A DNA stretch of 64,000 bases, taken from the NCBI GenBank assembly GCA_964463695.1, contig CAYXCZ010000003.1, forward strand, positions 97,484 to 161,483. Direction: 5' to 3'. Shown piece after piece: positions 1-7,288 of this stretch. The stretch's first letter is position 1. Each line of letters starts with the position of its first letter. The position numbers and the translations under genes are program-made. The notes under the pieces are model-generated. The model did not search any database, was not told where the DNA came from, and was given only the letters and a program-made list of their open reading frames with translations. This DNA is from JALNZU01 sp964463695. GTDB taxonomy: Bacteria; Bacteroidota; Bacteroidia; Bacteroidales; F082.

Positions 1-1134
1 ACCGATGTTTTCGCAGTTCAATCCTCAAAAAAACATGGTCAGCCATGTGGTGATGCTTGGGGAGTAGTGCGCGATTCAGAAGCCACAACACTTGTGCTGG
101 CCGACGGGCTGGGCTCTGGTATAAAAGCCAATATTGCGGCATCGATGTGCGTTTCGCGGCTTCTGGAATTAATCAAGATGGGCATGACAATTCGGGAGGC
201 ATTTGATGCTGTATCTGCAACAATGGATTTAGTTTGGGGTAACGGAAGTCCTTTTGCTGTTTTTTCCATTGCACGGATTTTAAACAACGGTCAAACAACC
301 ATCCTGAGCTATGAAATGCCTCCTCCTTTGCAACTCAACTATTCCTATGCTCAGGTATTGCGCGACAGAGTGTATACACGCCAGAAAGCAATTATTCATG
401 AGTCCGACTGCCAGGTTTCCAAAGGCGAGGCTTTAGTTTTGATTTCCGATGGGATTTCACAGGCCGGCATTGGATTGCACTTCCCGGAAGGTTGGGGTGC
501 AGAAGGTGTACGGCAATTTCTTCAGACTCATCTTCCAATCGAAAGAATTGATGGTCAATTCATTGCAAAAAGTGTTCATGACAAAGGAAGGTCTTACTGG
601 CCTGAAAATAAAGGGGATGATTGTTCAGTTCTGGTAGCTGTAAACAGGCGTGGTATAGTTGTAAACCTGTTGAGCGGTCCTCCTAACAGAACGGCAGATG
701 ACGAAAACTGGGTCAAAAGTTTTCAACAAAGCAATGGTATTCATTTGATTTGCGGAGGGTCTACAGCCCGGATTACTGCCCGAATTTTAAATTTACATTT
801 ATCGGTAAATGAACCTGATAACACCATTACACCTCCCTCTTATTCCCTCGATGGATTTGAACTTGTTACCGAAGGGATGATTACCCTCAATCAAGCATAT
901 CATTTGCTTGACGAAGACATTGAACTCATACCCGACTCATCACCTGCAACTGAACTCGCTGATTATTTGAAGAATGCGGATAGGATAAACATTTGGTTAG
1001 GTTTAGCCGAAAACCTGAACGAAGCCGCAATTGAGATAAAACAGCAGGGTTTGCGTAAACGTCAGCGCATAATACAAAAAATCGCTGACCGTCTGCGCAA
1101 TCAGGGTAAGTTGGTGATTATCGAAAGATTATAA
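1..1134 (+). CDS. SpoIIE-family (PP2C-type) serine phosphatase, 5' partial
   Basis: The frame is open from base 1, so the gene starts before the window; 377 residues are visible. The N-terminal part carries the PP2C/SpoIIE metal-binding signatures: an ADGLGSG motif, a later LISDG motif and GDDCSVL near residue 205. The C-terminal ~150 residues form an extra domain that I do not recognise. The family dephosphorylates Ser/Thr on partner proteins. Sporulation is not implied: in anaerobes such phosphatases also sit in hydrogenase gene clusters (family knowledge), which would fit hypB and rex downstream. An internal GTG at 67 could be miscalled as the start, but the signature before it continues in frame from the edge. 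The target is unknown. Confidence 0.85.
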   Translation, partial: TDVFAVQSSKKHGQPCGDAWGVVRDSEATTLVLADGLGSGIKANIAASMCVSRLLELIKMGMTIREAFDAVSATMDLVWGNGSPFAVFSIARILNNGQTTILSYEMPPPLQLNYSYAQVLRDRVYTRQKAIIHESDCQVSKGEALVLISDGISQAGIGLHFPEGWGAEGVRQFLQTHLPIERIDGQFIAKSVHDKGRSYWPENKGDDCSVLVAVNRRGIVVNLLSGPPNRTADDENWVKSFQQSNGIHLICGGSTARITARILNLHLSVNEPDNTITPPSYSLDGFELVTEGMITLNQAYHLLDEDIELIPDSSPATELADYLKNADRINIWLGLAENLNEAAIEIKQQGLRKRQRIIQKIADRLRNQGKLVIIERL

Positions 1135-1447
1135 AATTTGCTTTTTAATAAACTATTTACTTTAACCTGAGAAAAATTCAAAATTCGTTTTATTCGTTTG
1201 TTTAATACGCTGTTATGGAACACTTTTCAGTGGCTCAATCACAAAATTATCTTCTTCAGTAACAAAAACTGTCATTAACCTTTCCGAATTAATGTCACGA
1301 AAATGCTTTTATATCTGAGAATCACATAATGTAATTCACTGAATAATGCTTACTTTGCATTGGATTTCATTTGGTTTTTTGGCAAAAAAGTTGAAAATAG
1401 CAACAAAGATGAAACCCTATTTCATTCATAATTAAAACTTTAAAAGT
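1135..1447. other. 313-base gene-free gap before hypB
   Basis: AT-rich spacer between the phosphatase and hypB with no plausible gene on either strand. It holds an imperfect inverted repeat, TGTCATTAA at 1270-1278 and TTAATGTCA at 1289-1297 (8 of 9 positions paired, 10-base spacer), which could be an operator. I did not find an exact TAnnTTTG -7 box here. Confidence 0.5.
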
Positions 1448-2323
1448 ATGTGCGGAACTTGCGGATGCGGTGAAGATGATCATATCACTTATAAAAAACC
1501 TTCAGAAGAGGCAAAAAGCCATACACATGAGCATCGGCATGGGCCTTATGCACATGCACATTTCCATCATCATGATGATCACGATCATGACCATCCACAC
1601 GCTCACGACCACGACCATTTGCATGAGCATGATCATTCTCATGAGCACATTCATTCTCATGCACATACCAATCTAGAAAGTCAAACAATTCATATTCAAC
1701 GAAATATACTTTCGAAAAATGATTTGCAAGCCGAACAAAACCGTGGGTATTTCGACGCTTTGCAAATTGTGGCATTCAATTTAGTCAGTTCACCCGGATC
1801 GGGGAAAACCTCCATTTTGGAACGTACCATAAAAGAAAAAGGTTCAACTTTTAATTGTTATGTCATTGAAGGCGATCAGCAAACGCTCAATGACGCTAAA
1901 AGGATCGAACAAGCTGGTGCTCCTGTCATTCAAATTAATACCGGTAATGGCTGCCATCTCGATGCCCTTATGGTAAACAAAGCTATCAAACAACTGGGCG
2001 TTTCACAAAAAAGCACGCTTTTCATTGAGAATGTTGGTAACCTTGTATGCCCTGCACTTTTTGATCTGGGCGAAACAAAACGCGTTGTAATTATAAGTGT
2101 TACAGAAGGCGAAGATAAGCCAGCGAAATATCCCAATATGTTTCAAACTGCTCAATTGTGCCTCATTAACAAAACCGACCTGCTTCCATATCTTGATTTC
2201 AACATGAATAGTTTTCTTGAAATTGCTAAAAAAGTGAATCCTCAACTGACTTTCATCGAATTGAGCGCTAAAACTGGTCAGGGTTTCGAAGATTGGTACA
2301 AATGGATTGCGGATCAACATTGA
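1448..2323 (+). CDS. hypB: Hydrogenase/urease nickel incorporation GTPase HypB
   Basis: HypB is the GTPase that, with HypA, delivers nickel to [NiFe]-hydrogenase. The 291-residue protein starts MCGTCGCG, the N-terminal Cys nickel site seen in many HypB proteins. A His-rich tract follows, with 24 histidines between residues 25 and 73. The GTPase domain shows P-loop SSPGSGKT (114-121), the G-domain metal site GNGCHLD (166-172) and C201, and NKTD (241-244). The ATG start is fixed by the N-terminal Cys motif. No hypA, hypC-F or hydrogenase subunit gene is visible in the window, so its partners lie elsewhere. The His tract is probably a nickel store or chelator (inference from characterised His-rich HypB proteins). 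Confidence 0.95.
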   Translation: MCGTCGCGEDDHITYKKPSEEAKSHTHEHRHGPYAHAHFHHHDDHDHDHPHAHDHDHLHEHDHSHEHIHSHAHTNLESQTIHIQRNILSKNDLQAEQNRGYFDALQIVAFNLVSSPGSGKTSILERTIKEKGSTFNCYVIEGDQQTLNDAKRIEQAGAPVIQINTGNGCHLDALMVNKAIKQLGVSQKSTLFIENVGNLVCPALFDLGETKRVVIISVTEGEDKPAKYPNMFQTAQLCLINKTDLLPYLDFNMNSFLEIAKKVNPQLTFIELSAKTGQGFEDWYKWIADQH

Positions 2324-2485
2324 TAGTTAGTTCCTGGATTATACTTTTTCAATACTATTCTGGCTTTAAATTCTTTCTCCGCAAGAAATTTATCTGCTTT
2401 TCCTTTAGGTATATAAAAAGACAACTAAGATGTATATAATTGATATTAAATAATATAACATTTAAACAATAATGATCGTTACGGA

Positions 2486-2530
2486 TGTTAACAACAGTGA
2501 TATAAACTAACAATGTTAAATAAATAACAA
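2486..2530 (+). promoter_or_regulatory. Cluster of TGTTA/TAACA half-sites; candidate Rex operator
   Basis: The best 18-mer is 2513-2530, matching 12 of the 14 fixed positions of TTGTTAA-N4-TTAACAA. Its perfect 5-bp arms are TGTTA (2514-2518) and TAACA (2525-2529). A perfect TGTTAACA palindrome lies at 2486-2493 and a further TAACA half-site at 2508-2512. The 18-mer ends 5 bases before the predicted -33 TTG of rex. Autoregulation by Rex is inferred. Confidence 0.5.
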
Positions 2531-2535
2531 AAAAC

Positions 2536-2567
2536 TTGCATTTTACATTTCGTATTGACTACTTTTG
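2536..2567 (+). promoter_or_regulatory. Predicted rex promoter (Bacteroidota type)
   Basis: TTG at 2536-2538 and TACTTTTG at 2560-2567 match the -33/-7 consensus with a 21-base spacer. The -7 box overlaps codons of the longer TTG-started reading frame, which argues for the ATG at 2603 as the real rex start. Confidence 0.6.
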
Positions 2568-2602
2568 CTGAGCTGTTAATAAAACCAAAAAGCAAAGGGC
2601 TA

Positions 2603-3238
2603 ATGAAACATCTTCCACACAAAACGATCGAGCGGTTAAGTCAATACCGACGCGCATTGTTGATCTGTCTCGATAAAGGGCAAACACACATTTATTCCCA
2701 TGAAATTGCGCGAATTCAACATATTACCGCTGTTCAGGTACGACGTGATTTGATGCTTATTGGTTATACAGGAACCTTAAGAAAAGGATATAACGTTAAA
2801 GAACTCATCGACCTTATTGGCGAAATAATTGATTCACAAGAAGGTATCAATGTAGCCATCATCGGAATGGGGAATTTAGGCCGTGCGCTCATCAATTATT
2901 TTTCAGGTAAACGCTCGCATCTGAAGATAGTGGCAAGCTTCGACATCAATCCGGATAAAATAGGTAATTCGATGTCGGGAGTGCCCTGCTATTCTTCCGA
3001 AGAAATGGATAAAGTTATCAAGGAAAAAGATATCCGGATTGGCATTATGACTGTTCCTGCTGAGTTTGCCAGCCAAACGACGGATGCCTTAGTGAAAGCC
3101 GGAATCAAAGGAATTCTTAATTATACCCCAAAACCAGTTACTGTTCCCAAAGAAGTTTATCTGGAAGAATACGACATGATCACTTCTCTCGAAAAGGTTG
3201 CCTTTTACGTCAAGCTGAACGAAAAAGAAGAAGCATAA
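2603..3238 (+). CDS. rex: Redox-sensing transcriptional repressor Rex
   Basis: Rex is a dimeric repressor that leaves DNA when the NADH/NAD ratio rises; it controls fermentation, hydrogen and respiratory genes. The 211-residue form (ATG at 2603) has the winged-helix N-terminus (RLSQYRRALL, then VQVRRDLMLIG) and a Rossmann fold with GMGNLGRAL, followed by the CoA-binding-like C-terminal part. An in-frame TTG at 2555 would add 16 residues, but the predicted promoter lies across it. The gene is 280 bases after hypB, with its own promoter and candidate operators, and ends in a strong terminator shared with the convergent arcC. Confidence 0.95.
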   Translation: MKHLPHKTIERLSQYRRALLICLDKGQTHIYSHEIARIQHITAVQVRRDLMLIGYTGTLRKGYNVKELIDLIGEIIDSQEGINVAIIGMGNLGRALINYFSGKRSHLKIVASFDINPDKIGNSMSGVPCYSSEEMDKVIKEKDIRIGIMTVPAEFASQTTDALVKAGIKGILNYTPKPVTVPKEVYLEEYDMITSLEKVAFYVKLNEKEEA

Positions 3239-3269
3239 AAAAAAAGGCGCCCAATGAGCGCCTTTTTTT
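3237..3269. terminator. Bidirectional intrinsic terminator between rex and arcC
   Basis: GGCGC (3246-3250) pairs with GCGCC (3258-3262) around a 7-base loop, flanked by an A run on the left and seven T on the right. It works in both directions and serves the two convergent genes. Confidence 0.9.
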
Positions 3270-3283
3270 ATGTATTTATTTGA

Positions 3284-4228
3284 TTAAACGATAGTTACAC
3301 GAGTTCCACCATTATCAACACCAAGTAAGGTTGATTCGGTAATAATTGCATCTTTCCCGCTTCTTTCAACAAATTTAATGGCAGCCTTTACTTTGGGTGC
3401 CATGCTACCTTCGCCAAACTGTCCTTCTTCAAGGTATTTTTTAGCATCCGCAATGGTGATTTTATCCAATGCTTTTTCCTGAGGTGTGTTAAAATTGATA
3501 CAAACCTTTGGCACATCGGTTAAAATGAAAAACTTATCAGCACGGATTTGTGATGCCAGCAATGAGCTCGCCAAATCTTTGTCAATTACTGCATCAATCC
3601 CTTGCAACTTGTTGGATTCAACATAAAAACAAGGAATTCCACCACCGCCAACGGCAATGACAATATGTCCTTCGCGTGCGATTTTTTCAATCGTTTGCCT
3701 GTTAAAAATCACTAAAGGCTTTGGCGATGCAACAACTTTTCTCCATCCTCTTCCCCTGGAATCTTCTTTAAAAACTGATTTAGTTTCAGCTGTTATCAAT
3801 TCTGCTTCTTCTTTGGTATAAAAAGGACCTATCGGCTTGGTTGGGTTTAAAAAAGCGAGGTCATCTTTGTTAACCAGAACTTGTGTGATAATAGAAATTA
3901 TATCACGATCCATATCCCTGGCCATCAACACATTTCGGAGCTGCTGCTCAATAACATAACCAATAAATCCTTGTGAATATGCAACACTGATATCCAACGG
4001 CATATCAGGCATTCCATAGAGTTTGTGTCCTGCTGTGTTTGCCAATAAAATATTACCAACCTGTGGCCCGTTTCCGTGGGTGATCACGATGTTGTAATTA
4101 CGGTTAATCAAATTTATAAGGTTTGTACATGCTGCAAAAGCATTTGCTTCCTGTTCATCAATTGTACCCTTTTCGTTTGATCTTAAAAGTGCGTTGCCAC
4201 CAAAAGCAACTACGGCTAACTTCTTCAT
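3284..4228 (-). CDS. arcC: Carbamate kinase
   Basis: Carbamate kinase makes ATP and carbamate from carbamoyl phosphate and ADP, the last step of the arginine deiminase or related fermentative pathways. The 314-residue protein starts MKKLAVVAFGGNALL and has the amino-acid kinase landmarks HGNGPQVGNI, VAVGGGGIP and a DKDLAS segment. A longer frame adds 20 residues at the N-terminus, but family alignment favours the ATG at 4226-4228. No arcA or arcB gene is nearby. It is divergent from the GH5 gene, has its own promoter, and a Rex/CRP-like palindrome lies just upstream of the predicted -33 box. Confidence 0.95.
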   Translation of the reverse strand: MKKLAVVAFGGNALLRSNEKGTIDEQEANAFAACTNLINLINRNYNIVITHGNGPQVGNILLANTAGHKLYGMPDMPLDISVAYSQGFIGYVIEQQLRNVLMARDMDRDIISIITQVLVNKDDLAFLNPTKPIGPFYTKEEAELITAETKSVFKEDSRGRGWRKVVASPKPLVIFNRQTIEKIAREGHIVIAVGGGGIPCFYVESNKLQGIDAVIDKDLASSLLASQIRADKFFILTDVPKVCINFNTPQEKALDKITIADAKKYLEEGQFGEGSMAPKVKAAIKFVERSGKDAIITESTLLGVDNGGTRVTIV

Positions 4229-4267
4229 ATCTGATTTTGTTTTGTATTCGAATTTTAAAAAAGAAAG

Positions 4268-4300
4268 CAAAACTACACAAATATTCAATCAGTTAAACAA
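4268..4300 (-). promoter_or_regulatory. Predicted arcC promoter
   Basis: Reading the minus strand, TTG (complement of 4298-4300) and TAGTTTTG (complement of 4268-4275) match the -33/-7 consensus with a 22-base spacer, about 40 bases before the arcC ATG. Confidence 0.5.
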
Positions 4301-4304
4301 ATCA

Positions 4305-4322
4305 CTGTGAAAATAATCACAA
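4305..4322. promoter_or_regulatory. Rex- or CRP/FNR-like palindrome upstream of arcC
   Basis: TGTGA-AAATAA-TCACA at 4306-4321 has perfect 5-bp arms. As an 18-mer it fits 12 of 14 fixed positions of the classical Rex operator TTGTGAA-N4-TTCACAA; its core is also an ideal CRP-family site. It starts 4 bases upstream of the predicted arcC -33 box. Confidence 0.5.
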
Positions 4323-4360
4323 TGTGAATTAATCTACAAGACATTGTTTTGATGTCAATC

Positions 4361-4382
4361 TTGTGTTCGATTTCAGACACAA
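4361..4382. repeat. Second TTGTGT/ACACAA inverted repeat in the arcC-GH5 gap
   Basis: TTGTGT (4361-4366) and ACACAA (4377-4382) are perfect 6-bp arms with a 10-base spacer, 22 bp in total. It resembles a widened Rex/CRP-like site; function unknown. Confidence 0.35.
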
Positions 4383-4413
4383 AGAAAATAAGAAAAACGC
4401 CAATTCAGCCAAC

Positions 4414-4445
4414 AAATGCATCAACAGACGCCTTTTGATGCATTT
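4414..4445. repeat. Perfect 11-bp inverted repeat in the arcC-GH5 gap
   Basis: AAATGCATCAA (4414-4424) and TTGATGCATTT (4435-4445) are exact reverse complements separated by 10 bases. No gene upstream on the plus strand needs a terminator here, so an operator for the GH5 gene is a reasonable reading. Confidence 0.6.
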
Positions 4446-4485
4446 TTGATGTATAATTTGACTTTATCAGTACGAGCTAAAAACG

Positions 4486-4493
4486 TATGTTTG
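4486..4493 (+). promoter_or_regulatory. Predicted -7 box of the GH5 gene
   Basis: TATGTTTG matches TAnnTTTG exactly, 62 bases before the ATG. The nearest TTG (4458-4460) leaves a 25-base spacer, longer than usual. Confidence 0.4.
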
Positions 4494-4555
4494 TAGCCTT
4501 ATCTTATAAATTATAAAGGTCGAAAAAAACAAGAAAATTATAAATCTTCATCCTT

Positions 4556-7282
4556 ATGAAAAATACACTAATACTCTTTTTTGTCTGTCTGGGACTTTTT
4601 ACCCAATTGCAGCCAGCAAAAGCACAAGGATTTTTGCATGCTAACGGTAAATTTATTCACGATGGAAACGGAAATGAAATAATTTTAAGAGGCATCGGCA
4701 CAGGTAACTGGCTTTTACAAGAAGGTTATATGATGAAGACGGCTGATTTTGCAGGAACGCAAACTCAGTTTCGTAATAAGTTAATCGAAACGATTGGTGT
4801 AAATAATACCAATATCTTTTATGAAAAGTGGCTTGATAATCATTTCACCCGTCGTGATGTTGAAGCTATGAAGGAATGGGGGTTCAACAGTGTTCGTGTA
4901 GCTATGCATTACAAATGGTTTACCTTACCTATTGAAGATGAACCTATTGTAGGTCAAGATACCTGGTTCGAAAGTGGGTTTGTACGTATTGACAGCTTGT
5001 TGGATTGGTGTGAAGATAATGAAATATACCTTATTCTTGATTTACACGGGGCGCCCGGCGGTCAAGGACACGACGCCAATATTTCGGATTATGACCCCAC
5101 CAAACCTTCTTTGTGGGAAAGTGCTGAAAATCGCCGAAAAACTGTCGCTCTTTGGCGCAAACTCGCTCAACGCTATGCTAACGAACCCTGGATTGGCGGA
5201 TACGACCTAATCAATGAACCAAACTGGGAGCTTCCCAACGGAACATTACTCAAGCAGACTTATGTCAACATTACAAATGCCATTCGTCAGGTTGACAACA
5301 ACCATATGATAATTATCGAAGGTAATTGGTTTGCAAATGATTACACAGGACTAACGCCTCCCTGGGATGATAATTTGGTTTACAGTTTTCACAAATACTG
5401 GACCTATAATACGCAGGAATCTATTCAATGGATGATCAACCTGCGAAATACGCACAACATCCCGATATGGCTAGGTGAAACAGGCGAAAACTCAAACTCA
5501 TGGTTTACAAGCCTCATCGCACTTTCGGAACAAAATAAAATAGGATGGTCCTGGTGGCCGGTTAAAAAAGCAGGTATTAACAATGTTCTCATGGTTTCAG
5601 AAAGCGCCCAATACAATAATCTTATTTCGTATTGGAAAACCGGAAGTCCGCAAATTACTGCCAATCAAGCTTTTGCTGCTGTTATGGATTGGGCTGATAA
5701 TCATCTATTTGAAAACTGTACTGTTCAACAGGATGTAATCGATGCCATGTTACGTCAGCCACATTCGGATGCCACTTTACCCTTTAAACCGCATCATGTG
5801 AACAATCCAATCCATTTCGTAAACTACGATTTGGGGAAATGTTCTTTTGCCTATTGGGACACGGACACAGCAAATTATCACTTGAATACCAACTCATTCA
5901 CCAGCTGGAATCAAGGATGGAGCTATCGCAATGATGGAGTTGATATTGAAGAATGTAATGACAATCATTCATCTTCAAATGGTTTTGGTGTAGGCTGGAC
6001 CGAAAATAACGAATGGCTTCAGTTTACCATTGAAAGTGACAGTGCAGCGGCATATCAACTCATGCTTCGAACCGCCTCGGCATCGGGACCTGCAATCGTT
6101 CATTTTGAAGTAAACGGTGTTGACGTTTGTCCCCCGAAACAATTACCAGTTACAGGAGGATGGCAAACATGGCTTTCAACTACCATCGATAATGTAATAC
6201 TTCCAGCTGGCAGTAATGCAGTTAGGGTGTATTTCGAAAAAGGCGGTTCAAACATGAATTTCTTCCGCTTTTTAAATCCAACAGCTGTTTCAGGGGTTTC
6301 TTTTGGATACATCTCGGGAGAAACATCAGTTGAAGGTGATGCTATCATTTTAACTCTTAACAAACCAATCACTGAGTTAAATGCCTCACCTGTTGATTTC
6401 AATCTGAAAGTCAACGGTAATTCATTCGCTATTCAATCACTTGAAATTGACCCCAATAACAGTCAGTTATTAATCCTTCATCTGTCTGAAGAACTGCAAT
6501 TTAATCAAACAGTTACGCTTAGCTATACAGGAAGTTCAGTTCTTAGCGGCGACCAGCTTTTAAGTGCTTTCACCAATAAAGCAATCAAGAACTTATTGCC
6601 CCTGCGCCATATCCCACCAACTAAAATTCAGGCAGAAGATTTCAATTACAATTATGGTTTTCAATTGGAAGACTGCACAGATACCGGCGGAGGTAAAAAT
6701 GTTGGCTTTGCAAACAACGGCGATTATTTAGATTATAATATTTCTGTACCAGAGGCAGGTGTTTATAGTTTCAGGTTTCGTGTTGCTTCGATTTATTCCA
6801 ACGGAAGGGTTTCAATCAGGACTAACAGCAGCGGCACGTTCACAGCCCTTCAAACAATCAGTTTTACCTCAACAGGAGGCTGGCAAACCTGGACAACACA
6901 AACAATTAATATCACACTTCCGGCAGGCAATCAAACCTTGCGGTTATATTCAATTGCAGGCGAATACAATATCAACTGGCTAGAAATTAACGGATTAACC
7001 GACATCAATGATATCCCAAATCTTAACTCATTGAAAATTTACCCAAATCCTGCAAATGGAATCTTTTTTGTGGAAGCCGATTTTAAACAAAATACTTCTG
7101 TAACCTTCCAGATTACTGATTTAGCAGGAAAACAGGTGTATTACCAAAACACAAAAAGCTCGATGCTTTTAAATGAAAAAATCGATTGTTCAAACTGCAA
7201 ACCCGGAGCTTACTTCTTACACCTCTCAACAAAAGAGGGCAGTATTATTCGCAAAATTGTTATAAATCAAGGGATTATATAG
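4556..7282 (+). CDS. Secreted GH5 glucanase with two CBM6 modules and a T9SS sorting domain
   Basis: Predicted extracellular beta-glucan-degrading enzyme of 908 residues. Order: signal peptide (1-24, ending AKA|Q); GH5 catalytic barrel (about 25-390) with LHGAPGG, LINEPN (acid/base E221), SFHKYW and WLGETGE (nucleophile E308); CBM6-type carbohydrate-binding module (about 415-573); a SwmB/Ig-like spacer (about 578-680); second CBM6 (about 689-812); and a type A T9SS sorting domain from KIYPNPANG (about 826) to the end. The subfamily looks closest to exo-beta-1,3-glucanase/cellulase types, but the exact substrate cannot be read. It stands alone with no SusC/D genes beside it, and its stop is 6 bases from the convergent nnr stop. 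Confidence 0.9.
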   Translation: MKNTLILFFVCLGLFTQLQPAKAQGFLHANGKFIHDGNGNEIILRGIGTGNWLLQEGYMMKTADFAGTQTQFRNKLIETIGVNNTNIFYEKWLDNHFTRRDVEAMKEWGFNSVRVAMHYKWFTLPIEDEPIVGQDTWFESGFVRIDSLLDWCEDNEIYLILDLHGAPGGQGHDANISDYDPTKPSLWESAENRRKTVALWRKLAQRYANEPWIGGYDLINEPNWELPNGTLLKQTYVNITNAIRQVDNNHMIIIEGNWFANDYTGLTPPWDDNLVYSFHKYWTYNTQESIQWMINLRNTHNIPIWLGETGENSNSWFTSLIALSEQNKIGWSWWPVKKAGINNVLMVSESAQYNNLISYWKTGSPQITANQAFAAVMDWADNHLFENCTVQQDVIDAMLRQPHSDATLPFKPHHVNNPIHFVNYDLGKCSFAYWDTDTANYHLNTNSFTSWNQGWSYRNDGVDIEECNDNHSSSNGFGVGWTENNEWLQFTIESDSAAAYQLMLRTASASGPAIVHFEVNGVDVCPPKQLPVTGGWQTWLSTTIDNVILPAGSNAVRVYFEKGGSNMNFFRFLNPTAVSGVSFGYISGETSVEGDAIILTLNKPITELNASPVDFNLKVNGNSFAIQSLEIDPNNSQLLILHLSEELQFNQTVTLSYTGSSVLSGDQLLSAFTNKAIKNLLPLRHIPPTKIQAEDFNYNYGFQLEDCTDTGGGKNVGFANNGDYLDYNISVPEAGVYSFRFRVASIYSNGRVSIRTNSSGTFTALQTISFTSTGGWQTWTTQTINITLPAGNQTLRLYSIAGEYNINWLEINGLTDINDIPNLNSLKIYPNPANGIFFVEADFKQNTSVTFQITDLAGKQVYYQNTKSSMLLNEKIDCSNCKPGAYFLHLSTKEGSIIRKIVINQGII

Positions 7283-7288
7283 GTAAAC

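Noticed and set aside
1..1134. SpoIIE name suggesting sporulation
   Set aside because: The domain is a general PP2C phosphatase; nothing else in the window points to sporulation and the other genes indicate Bacteroidota.
1485..1775. Minus-strand reading frame of 96 codons opposite hypB
   Set aside because: It is the antisense of the His-rich codon repeats of hypB, whose CAT/CAC bias keeps the opposite frame open; no start context or family match.
4306..4321. Firm CRP site before arcC
   Set aside because: The core is ideal for CRP/FNR, but the same 18-mer fits a Rex operator and rex is the adjacent gene; the factor cannot be decided from sequence, so it is reported only as a candidate.
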